Of a stretch of DNA of 5,880 nucleotides, positions 1 through 5,710 are shown in pieces. The position numbers and the translations under genes are program-made. Every line of letters starts with the position of its first letter. Position 1 is the first letter of the stretch. Under the pieces are notes generated by a model. It searched no databases. It saw only the letters and a program-made list of their open reading frames with translations, and was not told where the DNA came from. Source of the stretch: Thiobacillus sp. (lineage in GTDB: Bacteria; Pseudomonadota; Gammaproteobacteria; Burkholderiales; Thiobacillaceae); the NCBI GenBank assembly GCA_020217265.1, contig JAIWOS010000058.1, positions 1 through 5,880 of the forward strand, read 5' to 3'.

Positions 1-262
1 AGGGCGGGGTGCGGCCGTGGTGCGAGCAGGGTTCGAGCGTGACGTAGACGGTGGCGCCGCGCGCGGCGTCGCCGGCCTGGCGCAGGGCGTGGACTTCGGC
101 GTGCGGCGTGCCGGCGCGCTCGTGCCAGCCTTCGCCGACTACGGAACCGTCCTTCACGATGACGCAGCCGACGCGCGGGTTGGGGGTGGTGGTGTAAAGC
201 CCGCGCGCCGCGAGTTGCAGGGCGCGCGCCATGTGGGCGTGGTCGGCGGCGGAAAAATTCAT
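1..262 (-). CDS. ribD: RibD, bifunctional riboflavin biosynthesis deaminase/reductase, N-terminal part (cut by the left edge)
   Basis: The first 87 residues of a leftward gene are present; the rest lies beyond base 1. RibD deaminates the pyrimidine ring of the early riboflavin intermediate (N-terminal domain) and then reduces the ribose side chain (C-terminal domain, not in the window); it is cytosolic. The visible part is the cytidine-deaminase-like domain: a [13 protein letters not shown] stretch near residues 24-36, the zinc/proton-shuttle motif HAEVHAL near residues 54-60, and the start of the second zinc motif, [11 protein letters not shown], at the edge. The ATG at 260-262 gives the usual N-terminus ([15 protein letters not shown]). 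No strong Shine-Dalgarno is visible; an AGGT lies about 13 bases upstream. It follows the carbonic anhydrase gene after 75 bases. Identity is firm on the motifs; whether the reductase half is intact cannot be seen. Confidence 0.93.
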   Translation of the reverse strand, partial: MNFSAADHAHMARALQLAARGLYTTTPNPRVGCVIVKDGSVVGEGWHERAGTPHAEVHALRQAGDAARGATVYVTLEPCSHHGRTPP

Positions 263-304
263 CCCGGTGTGAAACCTGTCTTGATCCGGGCGAACCTTAC
301 CACG

Positions 305-326
305 CCTGCCGCCGCCCGGCGGCAGG
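305..326 (-). terminator. GC-rich hairpin after the carbonic anhydrase gene, without a U-tract
   Basis: A perfect 9-bp inverted repeat (CCTGCCGCC / GGCGGCAGG) with a 4-base loop starts 11 bases after the carbonic anhydrase stop, on the leftward transcript. No run of T follows on either strand, so it is not a classic intrinsic terminator. It could slow polymerase, protect the upstream mRNA end, or help a Rho-dependent stop before ribD. The structure is seen; the role is inference. Confidence 0.4.
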
Positions 327-337
327 TGGGGCGGCGA

Positions 338-1081
338 TCAGAGGCGCTCGGTCACTTCGCGGCCGTTGAGCGGCTGCACCGGACGCGCATTGTGTTGGTA
401 CAGCGTGCGGAACTCGGCCAGTTGCGCGCGCGAGAGTTCGACCGGGGTGGTGAGCACGTACCACGACACGCCCTCCGAGCACGGCGGCGTGGTGAGCGAG
501 CCCATGAAGTGGTAGTAGCCGAGCCTGGCGGGCAACAGGTCGGCGGGATTGACGCTCACCCCCGCCACGCTGTGCTCCGGCCCCGCCGCGATCGGCATGT
601 TGTCGAGCACGGGTTTGAGCGCCGTGTTTTCCTTGCCGACCTTGAACAGCACGGCGACGACGGCGAGCTTGCCGGCTTCGTCCTTGTGCACGAAATGCGC
701 GACCAGATCGTAGGGTTTGCCCTTGATGCGTTCTTCGCTCGGGGTGTGGAAGTGGAACTGCGCGAGCTGATAGACATGACCACCGATCGTCAGCGTGCCG
801 GCGCCGGCCTCGTTCACCTGCACGGTGTGGCCGTTGTTGACGAGCGCGAGGGGTTTGGGCTGGTAGGCGAATTCCAGCGCGGGGGCGTTCTTGTCGACTT
901 TGGCCGTGCGGATATCGATCGGCGACTGCGCGTGGCCGAGCTTGCATTCGCTGTAGCTCTTGTCGATCTCGGCCCAGTGCGCGGCGCCGTGCGCGCCCTC
1001 GTACGCCCAGTGCGGGGTTTCGGCCCACGCGGCGAGGCTCAGGCAGGACAGCAGGACGGCGGACAGGGGACGGACAGACAT
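338..1081 (-). CDS. Periplasmic alpha-class carbonic anhydrase
   Basis: Zinc enzyme interconverting CO2 and bicarbonate; 247 residues, normal for bacterial alpha-carbonic anhydrases. A Sec signal peptide covers about residues 1-20 (hydrophobic core, then AWA before ETPHW), so the product is probably periplasmic. The family fingerprint is complete: HWAEIDKSYSECKLGHAQSPIDI near residues 35-57, zinc ligands His110 and His112 (QFHFHTPSE) and His129 (VAHFVH), proton-shuttle His85 (NNGHTVQV), gatekeeper Glu116 and Thr197 (GSLTTPPCSEGV). Cys46 and Cys201 are placed for the disulfide usual in exported members. Glu117 stands where many relatives have His. The ATG is supported by GAGGAA at 1088-1093, six bases upstream. 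The gene lies between nrdR and ribD, 70 bases after nrdR, an unusual place for it. Physiological role (CO2 supply, pH, bicarbonate for carboxylases) cannot be told from this window. Confidence 0.95.
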   Translation of the reverse strand: MSVRPLSAVLLSCLSLAAWAETPHWAYEGAHGAAHWAEIDKSYSECKLGHAQSPIDIRTAKVDKNAPALEFAYQPKPLALVNNGHTVQVNEAGAGTLTIGGHVYQLAQFHFHTPSEERIKGKPYDLVAHFVHKDEAGKLAVVAVLFKVGKENTALKPVLDNMPIAAGPEHSVAGVSVNPADLLPARLGYYHFMGSLTTPPCSEGVSWYVLTTPVELSRAQLAEFRTLYQHNARPVQPLNGREVTERL

Positions 1082-1087
1082 CGGTAT

Positions 1088-1093
1088 TTCCTC
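1088..1093 (-). promoter_or_regulatory. Shine-Dalgarno of the carbonic anhydrase gene
   Basis: GAGGAA on the minus strand, six bases before the ATG at 1081. It fixes the start that gives a complete signal peptide. The rest of the 70-base nrdR-to-carbonic-anhydrase gap (1082-1151) has only weak promoter-like matches (TTGCCG, then GATACT at a short spacing), so I do not call a promoter there. Confidence 0.75.
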
Positions 1094-1151
1094 GGTAACG
1101 GTAAAACCCGAGTATCGATGAATCTGGCTTACGGCAAGCTTACAGGAAGCG

Positions 1152-1634
1152 TTACTCGAACAGATCGTCCACCCCGGCCGGCGGCGTGCGTTCCAGATCC
1201 TGCAGCATTTCGCGGAAGTCGTCCGGCTCCTGGAAGCTCTTGTAGACCGAGGCGAAGCGGATATAGGCGATCTTGTCGAGCTTCTTCAGTTCATGCATCA
1301 CCAGCTCGCCGATCTCGCGCGCAGCGATTTCGCGCTCGCCGCGCGCGAGCAGTTTCTGCCGGATGCGGTCGACCGCGGCATCGACAAGTTCGGTGGAAAC
1401 CGGGCGCTTGTGCAGCGCGCGGCGAAAGCCCTCGCGCACCTTGGCCTCGGAAAAGTCTTCCCGCATGCCGTTGCCCTTCACGATCTGCGGCAGCCGGATG
1501 TCGGCCGTCTCGAAGGTGGTGAAGCGCTTTTCGCAGGCAGGGCAGCGACGGCGACGGCGGATGCTGTCGCCCGCCTCATTGACCCGCGAATCGATGACCT
1601 GGGTGTCGGCGTGGCCGCAGAACGGGCATCGCAT
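1152..1634 (-). CDS. nrdR: NrdR, ATP/dATP-sensing transcriptional repressor of ribonucleotide reductase genes
   Basis: Cytosolic repressor that binds NrdR boxes before ribonucleotide reductase operons when its ATP-cone carries dATP. At 160 residues it has the expected size. The N-terminal zinc ribbon is intact, with Cys3 and Cys6 (MRCPFCG) and Cys31 and Cys34 ([16 protein letters not shown]), preceded by the typical VIDSR segment. The ATP-cone follows from about residue 47 to 137: [26 protein letters not shown] start, the KRPVS segment, and a [16 protein letters not shown] ending. It starts 12 bases after the glyA stop with no clear Shine-Dalgarno, which suggests translation is coupled to glyA. 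No NrdR box is visible anywhere in the window, so its targets lie elsewhere. The glyA-nrdR pairing is common in proteobacteria. Confidence 0.97.
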   Translation of the reverse strand: MRCPFCGHADTQVIDSRVNEAGDSIRRRRRCPACEKRFTTFETADIRLPQIVKGNGMREDFSEAKVREGFRRALHKRPVSTELVDAAVDRIRQKLLARGEREIAAREIGELVMHELKKLDKIAYIRFASVYKSFQEPDDFREMLQDLERTPPAGVDDLFE

Positions 1635-1646
1635 CGCGGGACGGGA

Positions 1647-2891
1647 TCAGCCGTAGACCGGGAATTTCGCCGTCAGCTTCGCCACTTCGCCCTTCACCCG
1701 TTCGAGGACGGACGCATCGTTCGGCGCGTCGAGCACGTCGGCGATCAGGTTGGCGAGCTGTTCGGCTTCGAGTTCCTTGAAGCCGCGCGTGGTCATCGCC
1801 GGCGTGCCGATGCGGATGCCGCTGGTGACGAAAGGTTTCTGCGGATCGTTGGGGATGGCGTTCTTGTTCACCGTGATGTGCGCCTGGCCCAGGAGTGCCT
1901 CGGCTTCCTTGCCGGTGAGGTTTTTCGCGCGCAGGTCGACCAGGAACACGTGGCTCTCGGTGCGGCCGGAGACGATGGCGAGCCCGCGCTCGACCAGCAC
2001 CTTGCACATCACCAGCGCGTTGGCGACGACCTGCTCCTGGTAACGCTTGAATTCCGGCGTGGCGGCTTCCTTGAACGCGGTGGCCTTGCCGGCGATGACG
2101 TGCATCAGCGGGCCGCCCTGCAGGCCGGGGAAGATGGCGGAGTTGATCGCCTTCTCGTGCTCGGCGCGCATCAAAATGATGCCGCCGCGCGGGCCGCGCA
2201 GCGTCTTGTGCGTGGTCGAGGTCACCACGTCGGCGTGCGGCACCGGGTTGGGGTAGACGCCCGCCGCGATGAGGCCCGCGTAGTGCGCCATGTCCACCAT
2301 GAAGATCGCGCCGATCTCTTTAGCCACTTTGGCGAAGCGCGCGAAGTCGATGCGCAGCGCATAGGCCGACGCGCCGGCGATGATGAGCTTGGGCTTGTGC
2401 TCGCGCGCAAGCGCTTCCATCCTGTCGTAATCGATTTCCTGCTTTTCGTTGAGGCCATAGGCGACGACGTTGAACCATTTGCCGCTCATGTTGAGCGCCA
2501 TGCCGTGGGTGAGGTGGCCGCCTTCGGCGAGGCTCATGCCCATGATGGTGTCGCCGGGCTTCAAAAAGGCCATGAACACCGCCTGGTTGGCCTGCGAACC
2601 GGAGTTGGGCTGCACGTTGGCGGCTTCCGCGCCGAACAGCGCCTTCACGCGGTCGATGGCCAATTGTTCGACGATGTCGACGTATTCGCAGCCGCCGTAG
2701 TAACGCTTGCCGGGGTAGCCCTCGGCGTACTTGTTGGTGAGCTGCGAACCCTGCGCCTGCATCACCGCCGGACTGGTGTAGTTTTCCGACGCGATCAGCT
2801 CGATGTGATCCTGCTGGCGGCGGTCTTCTTGCTGGATGGCGGCCCACAGGTCGGGGTCGGTCTGGGCGAGGGTCAGGTTTCGATTGAACAT
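1647..2891 (-). CDS. glyA: Serine hydroxymethyltransferase
   Basis: PLP enzyme converting serine and tetrahydrofolate to glycine and 5,10-methylene-tetrahydrofolate, the main source of one-carbon units for purines, thymidylate and methionine; cytosolic. At 414 residues it has the normal bacterial length. Visible hallmarks: [14 protein letters not shown] near 31-44, [19 protein letters not shown] near 54-72, QPNSGSQAN near 94-102, [19 protein letters not shown] near 198-215 with Asp200 and His203, and the Schiff-base lysine Lys229 in [14 protein letters not shown]. These key positions coincide with E. coli numbering. The ATG at 2889-2891 gives the standard start (MFNRNLTL), but no good Shine-Dalgarno lies in front of it. 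It is first in the leftward cluster with nrdR. Nothing suggests truncation. Confidence 0.98.
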   Translation of the reverse strand: MFNRNLTLAQTDPDLWAAIQQEDRRQQDHIELIASENYTSPAVMQAQGSQLTNKYAEGYPGKRYYGGCEYVDIVEQLAIDRVKALFGAEAANVQPNSGSQANQAVFMAFLKPGDTIMGMSLAEGGHLTHGMALNMSGKWFNVVAYGLNEKQEIDYDRMEALAREHKPKLIIAGASAYALRIDFARFAKVAKEIGAIFMVDMAHYAGLIAAGVYPNPVPHADVVTSTTHKTLRGPRGGIILMRAEHEKAINSAIFPGLQGGPLMHVIAGKATAFKEAATPEFKRYQEQVVANALVMCKVLVERGLAIVSGRTESHVFLVDLRAKNLTGKEAEALLGQAHITVNKNAIPNDPQKPFVTSGIRIGTPAMTTRGFKELEAEQLANLIADVLDAPNDASVLERVKGEVAKLTAKFPVYG

Positions 2892-2927
2892 GGCTGGATC
2901 GAATGGAGCGGGGGCGGAAATAACGCA

Positions 2928-2933
2928 ATTTTA
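2928..2933 (-). promoter_or_regulatory. Probable -10 element for glyA
   Basis: On the minus strand the hexamer TAAAAT (within TGATAAAATTGCG) matches the sigma-70 -10 box at five of six bases in an otherwise GC-rich region, about 37 bases before the glyA ATG. The sequence 17 bases further upstream (GCAGCT) is a poor -35, so the promoter may be weak or activator-dependent. The implied leader of about 30 bases is too short for a riboswitch. Confidence 0.5.
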
Positions 2934-2994
2934 TCATGCGGGCCGAGCCGAGCTGCGGCGCAGCATCGCCGTGCCGGGAGTTGAAAGTGGTTTG

Positions 2995-3059
2995 ACAGGG
3001 AGGTAAGGGAGGCGCGGGAAGAACCGTTTTTACCTCCCTTACCTTCCGTGCCTCCCTGT
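2995..3059. repeat. Palindromic repeat of 8-9-base purine-rich units, between glyA and the TRAP gene
   Basis: The left arm at 3001-3012 (AGGTAAGGGAGG) and right arm at 3033-3044 are a perfect 12-bp inverted repeat around a 20-base loop. A second pair, ACAGGGAGG at 2995-3003 and CCTCCCTGT at 3051-3059, lies outside it. Read on the minus strand, the right half is three 9-base units: ACAGGGAGG, CACGGAAGG and TAAGGGAGG. The left arm is purine-only apart from scattered bases and the right arm pyrimidine-rich. It stands between divergent gene starts with no gene ending towards it, so it is not a conventional terminator. It resembles dispersed intergenic repeats of proteobacteria; membership of such a family is inference from one window. 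Confidence 0.7.
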
Positions 3060-3089
3060 TGATCTTCTGAGGTTTCCCCGTGCGCCACT

Positions 3090-3095
3090 TATAAT
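3090..3095 (+). promoter_or_regulatory. Probable -10 element for the TRAP binding-protein gene
   Basis: A perfect TATAAT lies 22 bases before the ATG at 3118. The best -35 candidate, TTCTGA at 3065-3070, is poor and spaced 19 bases away. The predicted start near 3102 leaves a leader of about 16 bases, just enough for the GAGGA Shine-Dalgarno at 3108-3112. Confidence 0.6.
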
Positions 3096-3117
3096 CCCGG
3101 AAAACCCGAGGACGAGC

Positions 3118-4188
3118 ATGCAAAGACGTGATTTCCTGAGCGGCGCCGGCGTCGCCGCCCTGCTGCCTTTGGCCGCGCAGGCCGCTGACCTCCCCGCCAT
3201 CCGTTGGCGGCTGGCGTCGAGCTTCCCCAAGAGCCTCGACACCATCTACGGCGCGGCGGAAACTTTGAGTAAACGCGTTGCGGCCCTCACGGGCGGCAAG
3301 TTCCAGATTCGCGTCTTCGCCGGCGGCGAACTCGTGCCCGGGCTGCAGGTGCTCGACGCGGTCGGCAACGGCACCGCCGAATGTGGCCACTCGGCCGGCT
3401 ACTACTACGTGGGCAAGAACCTCGCGCTTGCCTTCGACACCGCCGTGCCGTTCGGCCTCACGGCGCGCCAGCAGAATGCCTGGATGTACGCGGGCGGCGG
3501 CATCGAGGCGCTGCGCAAGCTCTACGCCAAATACAACGTCGTGCAATTCCCCGGCGGCAACACCGGCACGCAGATGGGCGGCTGGTTCAGAAAGCCGATC
3601 AAGTCGCTGGCTGATCTCAAAGGCCTGAAGATGCGCATCCCGGGCATCGGCGGCAAGATCATGGCCAAGCTCGGCGCGGTGCCGCAGACGTTGCCCGGCG
3701 GCGACATCTACCCCGCGCTGGAACGCGGCGCGCTCGACGCCGCCGAGTGGGTGGGCCCCTACGACGACGAAAAACTCGGCTTCCACAAGATCGCCAAACA
3801 CTACTATTACCCGGGTTGGTGGGAAGGCGGGCCGCAGCTCTCGTTCTACGTCAACCAGACGGCGTGGAAAGGCCTGCCCGAGCTCTATCGCCAGGCCTTC
3901 GAAGTCGCCACCGCCGAGGCCAATCAATTGATGCTCGCGCAATACGACGCCAAGAATCCGCCCGCGCTCCTGCGGCTGGTGGGGCAGGGGGTGCAGCTTC
4001 ACCCGTATCCCAAGGACGTGATGCTCGCCGCGCGCCGCGCCACCTTCGAACTCTACGAAGAGGAAGCGAAAACCAATCCGGATTTCGCCGCCATCTACCG
4101 GCCGTGGAAAGCCTTCCGCGACACCGAGTTCCAGTGGTTCAAGGTCAACGAGGCGGCGTATGCCAACTTCAACTACTACGTGAAATAG
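3118..4188 (+). CDS. TRAP transporter substrate-binding protein, DctP family, TakP-like (probably 2-oxo-acids)
   Basis: Periplasmic solute-binding protein of a tripartite ATP-independent periplasmic transporter; 356 residues. The N-terminus is a twin-arginine signal (QRRDFLSG, then a hydrophobic stretch, AQA before AD at about residue 22), so it is probably exported folded by Tat. The mature part closely matches, from memory, the Rhodobacter TakP subgroup that binds pyruvate and other 2-oxo-acids with a metal ion: WRLASSFPKSLDTIYG near 30-45, AVPFGLTARQQNAWMYAGGG near 109-128, GNTGTQMGGWF near 147-157, the binding-pocket arginine Arg173 in LKMRIPG, DAAEWVGPYDDEKLGF near 207-222 and YYPGWWEGGPQL near 230-241. 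The ATG follows GAGGA at 3108-3112. No dctQ or dctM membrane gene lies on either side: glyA is divergent and coq7 follows. Family is firm; the ligand is inferred from subgroup resemblance. Confidence 0.95.
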   Translation: MQRRDFLSGAGVAALLPLAAQAADLPAIRWRLASSFPKSLDTIYGAAETLSKRVAALTGGKFQIRVFAGGELVPGLQVLDAVGNGTAECGHSAGYYYVGKNLALAFDTAVPFGLTARQQNAWMYAGGGIEALRKLYAKYNVVQFPGGNTGTQMGGWFRKPIKSLADLKGLKMRIPGIGGKIMAKLGAVPQTLPGGDIYPALERGALDAAEWVGPYDDEKLGFHKIAKHYYYPGWWEGGPQLSFYVNQTAWKGLPELYRQAFEVATAEANQLMLAQYDAKNPPALLRLVGQGVQLHPYPKDVMLAARRATFELYEEEAKTNPDFAAIYRPWKAFRDTEFQWFKVNEAAYANFNYYVK

Positions 4189-4208
4189 TGATTCACTTGG
4201 ATAAAACA

Positions 4209-4298
4209 TTCACCACAGAGCCACGGAGACGCAGAGAAATCTCCCCGGGTGTCGTGTGGGGGGTGATTCTCTTCATGCCTCTGTAACTTTGTGGCGAA
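4209..4298. repeat. Long imperfect palindrome of CACAGAG-type units between the TRAP gene and coq7
   Basis: The left arm at 4209-4237 starts TTCACCACAGAGCCACGGAG and is built of roughly 8-base units (CCACAGAG, CCACGGAG, ACGCAGAG). The right arm at 4268-4298 is its inverted, diverged copy (reads TTCGCCACAAAGTTACAGAG on the minus strand); about three quarters of positions agree. An inner pairing of ATCTCCCC (4239-4246) with GGGGTGAT (4260-4267) continues the stem. The transcript could fold as one hairpin of about 90 bases. It stands right after the TRAP gene stop and may act as its mRNA 3' end, but no T-run follows. I recall similar CACAGAG intergenic repeats in many proteobacterial genomes; the family link is from memory. 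Confidence 0.75.
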
Positions 4299-4302
4299 AG
4301 GA
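4297..4302 (+). promoter_or_regulatory. Shine-Dalgarno that sets the coq7 start
   Basis: AAAGGA lies six bases before the ATG at 4309. An in-frame GTG at 4291 would add six residues but has no ribosome site and lies inside the repeat arm, so the ATG is preferred. The first two bases of this site are also the last bases of the palindrome's right arm. Confidence 0.75.
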
Positions 4303-4308
4303 TTTGGA

Positions 4309-4935
4309 ATGAACACGCTTGACCAGCTCATCACCACCTTCGACCTCGGCCTGCGCACCGTGTTCGCCACGCCACACGCCAGCCGGCCCTATCCCGCGGC
4401 AGGCGTTTCCGAACCCCAAATGAGCGAAGCGGACAAGGCCCGTGCCGCCGCGCTCATGCGCGTCAACCACGTCGGCGAGGTCTGCGCGCAGGCGCTCTAC
4501 GCCGGCCAGGCGCTCACCGCCAGGAACGCGCGCGTGCGCGGCGAACTCGAACAGGCCGCGCGCGAGGAAACCGACCACCTCGCCTGGTGCGAGCAGCGCA
4601 TCAACGAACTTGGTGGCCGCAAGAGCCTGCTGAATCCCGTGTGGTTCGGCGGCGCGTTTGGAATCGGGGTGGTCGCCGGGCTGCTCGGCGACAAATGGAA
4701 CCTTGGCTTTCTTGCCGAAACCGAGCGCCAGGTCGAAGCCCACCTCGACGGCCACCTGCAGAAACTCCCCGAGGCCGACGCCAAAAGCCGCGCCGTCGTC
4801 GAACAGATGAAGATCGACGAAGCCCACCACGCCCAGACCGCCATCGAGCATGGCGGCGCGCCGCTGCCCATGCCGGTGAAGCTGGCGATGCGCCTTGCGG
4901 CGGATGTCATGCGGCAGACGGCAAGCCGTATTTGA
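4309..4935 (+). CDS. coq7: Coq7-type demethoxyubiquinone hydroxylase (di-iron monooxygenase)
   Basis: Catalyses the late O2-dependent ring hydroxylation of ubiquinone synthesis (2-octaprenyl-3-methyl-6-methoxybenzoquinol to the hydroxylated product), acting at the inner membrane surface. The 208-residue product carries the full ferritin-like di-iron ligand set: Glu57 ([12 protein letters not shown]), Glu87 and His90 ([11 protein letters not shown]), Glu139 ([12 protein letters not shown]), Glu171 and His174 ([11 protein letters not shown]). A hydrophobic segment near 111-127 ([17 protein letters not shown]) fits the membrane-binding helix. The N-terminus from the chosen [22 protein letters not shown], is typical of proteobacterial members. 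It is followed after 22 bases by the DUF302 gene in the same direction. No separate promoter was recognised; the leader is largely occupied by a palindromic repeat. Presence of Coq7 implies aerobic ubiquinone synthesis. Confidence 0.95.
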   Translation: MNTLDQLITTFDLGLRTVFATPHASRPYPAAGVSEPQMSEADKARAAALMRVNHVGEVCAQALYAGQALTARNARVRGELEQAAREETDHLAWCEQRINELGGRKSLLNPVWFGGAFGIGVVAGLLGDKWNLGFLAETERQVEAHLDGHLQKLPEADAKSRAVVEQMKIDEAHHAQTAIEHGGAPLPMPVKLAMRLAADVMRQTASRI

Positions 4936-4946
4936 AATCTCTTTTC

Positions 4947-4952
4947 AGGAGG
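4947..4952 (+). promoter_or_regulatory. Shine-Dalgarno that sets the DUF302 gene start
   Basis: A full AGGAGG lies five bases before the ATG at 4958. The frame is open further upstream to an ATG at 4895, but that start would overlap the end of coq7 and add unconserved residues, so 4958 is taken. Confidence 0.85.
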
Positions 4953-4957
4953 ACGCC

Positions 4958-5353
4958 ATGAGCGACTACGGATTCGATACCCAAATCAGCGGCCCCTTCG
5001 ACGCGGCCATCGACAAGGTCACCGCTGCACTGAAGGCCGAAGGCTTCGGCGTGCTGACCGACATCGATGTGAAAAGTACGATGAAGGCGAAGCTGGACGT
5101 GGACATGCGGCCTTACCGCATCCTCGGCGCGTGCAATCCGCCGCTGGCCAACCAGGCGATCGGCGCCGAGCCGGACGTGGGCATGCTGCTGCCGTGCAAC
5201 GTGGTGGTGCGCGAGGAGGCCGACGGCAAGGTGACGGTGTCCTTCCTCGACCCCGGCATCATGGTGAAGCTGGTATCGAACACCGTCGTGCACGGCGTGG
5301 CGGCCGAGGCGCGGGCGCGGCTCTTGCGGGTGAGGGACGCGCTTGCCGGTTGA
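4958..5353 (+). CDS. DUF302 domain protein
   Basis: A 131-residue soluble protein without signal peptide or membrane segment, covered almost entirely by one DUF302 domain. Family signatures seen: [20 protein letters not shown] near 23-42, the core [17 protein letters not shown] near 51-67, and [14 protein letters not shown] near 71-84. The two cysteines, Cys59 and Cys80, sit in the most conserved segments. The biochemical function of DUF302 is not established as far as I know, so none is assigned. It lies 22 bases after coq7 with its own strong Shine-Dalgarno and is followed by an intrinsic terminator, so the two are probably co-transcribed. A link to quinone or redox metabolism would rest on position alone. 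Recognition of the family is confident. Confidence 0.92.
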   Translation: MSDYGFDTQISGPFDAAIDKVTAALKAEGFGVLTDIDVKSTMKAKLDVDMRPYRILGACNPPLANQAIGAEPDVGMLLPCNVVVREEADGKVTVSFLDPGIMVKLVSNTVVHGVAAEARARLLRVRDALAG

Positions 5354-5373
5354 ATCGCCGGCACCGGACGCAG

Positions 5374-5396
5374 CCCGCCTCAGGCGGGTTTTTTTT
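5374..5396 (+). terminator. Intrinsic terminator of the coq7-DUF302 unit
   Basis: CCCGCC (5374-5379) and GGCGGG (5383-5388) form a 6-bp GC stem with a TCA loop, followed at once by eight T (5389-5396). It begins 20 bases after the DUF302 stop. The stem spans the last codons and stop of the convergent DUF2288 gene; on that strand there is no T-run after the hairpin, so it should work in one direction only. Confidence 0.92.
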
Positions 5397-5706
5397 CGCC
5401 CGGCGTATCGGAGGCGATTTCCTGCACCAGCACGAAAGGCGCGACGACGACGCCCCAGAACACCTGCTGCGCGGCGTGCCAGCGCCGGGCATCGTCGGGT
5501 TCGGCGCGGGCGAGCGTGCCGTCCGCGAGCCAGTCTTGCACGGCAGCGGCGTTGTTCTCCGCGACCTGCAGCGCGGCTTCGACGAGATCAAAGCCGGGTT
5601 TCACGCGCACGACGACGCCGCGCGCGAAATGGCGTTCGAGTTCGGGCCAGGCCAGACGCGCGGTTTCGAGGTTGAGCTTGGCGCGGAGGATATCGCTGGG
5701 GGTCAC
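5380..5706 (-). CDS. DUF2288 family protein
   Basis: A small soluble protein of 108 residues that matches, from memory, the DUF2288 family: LRAKLNLETARLAWPELERHFARG near residues 7-30, VKPGFDLVEAALQVAENNAAAVQDWL near 35-60, and the C-terminal VFWGVVVAPFVLVQE near 82-96. No signal peptide, metal motif or catalytic signature is visible, and I know no established function. The start is a GTG at 5704-5706; no ATG is available near the N-terminus and an in-frame stop lies eight codons upstream (5728-5730), so the true start is GTG or the CTG at 5722-5724. No good Shine-Dalgarno is present. It converges on the DUF302 gene, and its last codons contain that gene's terminator. The final residues GEKKPA are shaped by the poly-A complement of the terminator T-run. 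Confidence 0.82.
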   Translation of the reverse strand: MTPSDILRAKLNLETARLAWPELERHFARGVVVRVKPGFDLVEAALQVAENNAAAVQDWLADGTLARAEPDDARRWHAAQQVFWGVVVAPFVLVQEIASDTPGEKKPA

Positions 5707-5710
5707 GGCA

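Noticed and set aside
263..337. Possible FMN riboswitch before ribD
   Set aside because: The gap is 75 bases and largely one simple hairpin; none of the conserved FMN aptamer segments is seen.
17..1522. A 501-codon rightward frame over ribD, carbonic anhydrase and nrdR
   Set aside because: Antisense to three well-identified genes; low-complexity Arg/Ala/Gly translation.
2892..2927. Possible riboswitch before glyA
   Set aside because: From the likely -10 box the leader is only about 30 bases, and no folded motif is apparent.
1293..2984. A long rightward open frame (563 codons) antisense to nrdR and glyA
   Set aside because: It is the mirror of two certain genes. In GC-rich DNA the reverse frame often stays open; its translation is His/Arg/Val-rich with no recognisable domain.
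2992..2997. TTGACA on the plus strand, a perfect -35 hexamer
   Set aside because: The sequence 15-19 bases downstream is CGCGGGAA-like, with no -10 box. It is more simply the outer edge of the palindrome.
2995..3059. CRISPR-like repeats
   Set aside because: The units are about 9 bases without spacers and are arranged as inverted arms; no cas genes are nearby.
2320..4209. A 629-codon leftward open frame across glyA, the intergenic region and the TRAP gene
   Set aside because: It overlaps glyA out of frame and is antisense to the TRAP gene, and it crosses both promoters and the palindrome. No domain is recognisable.
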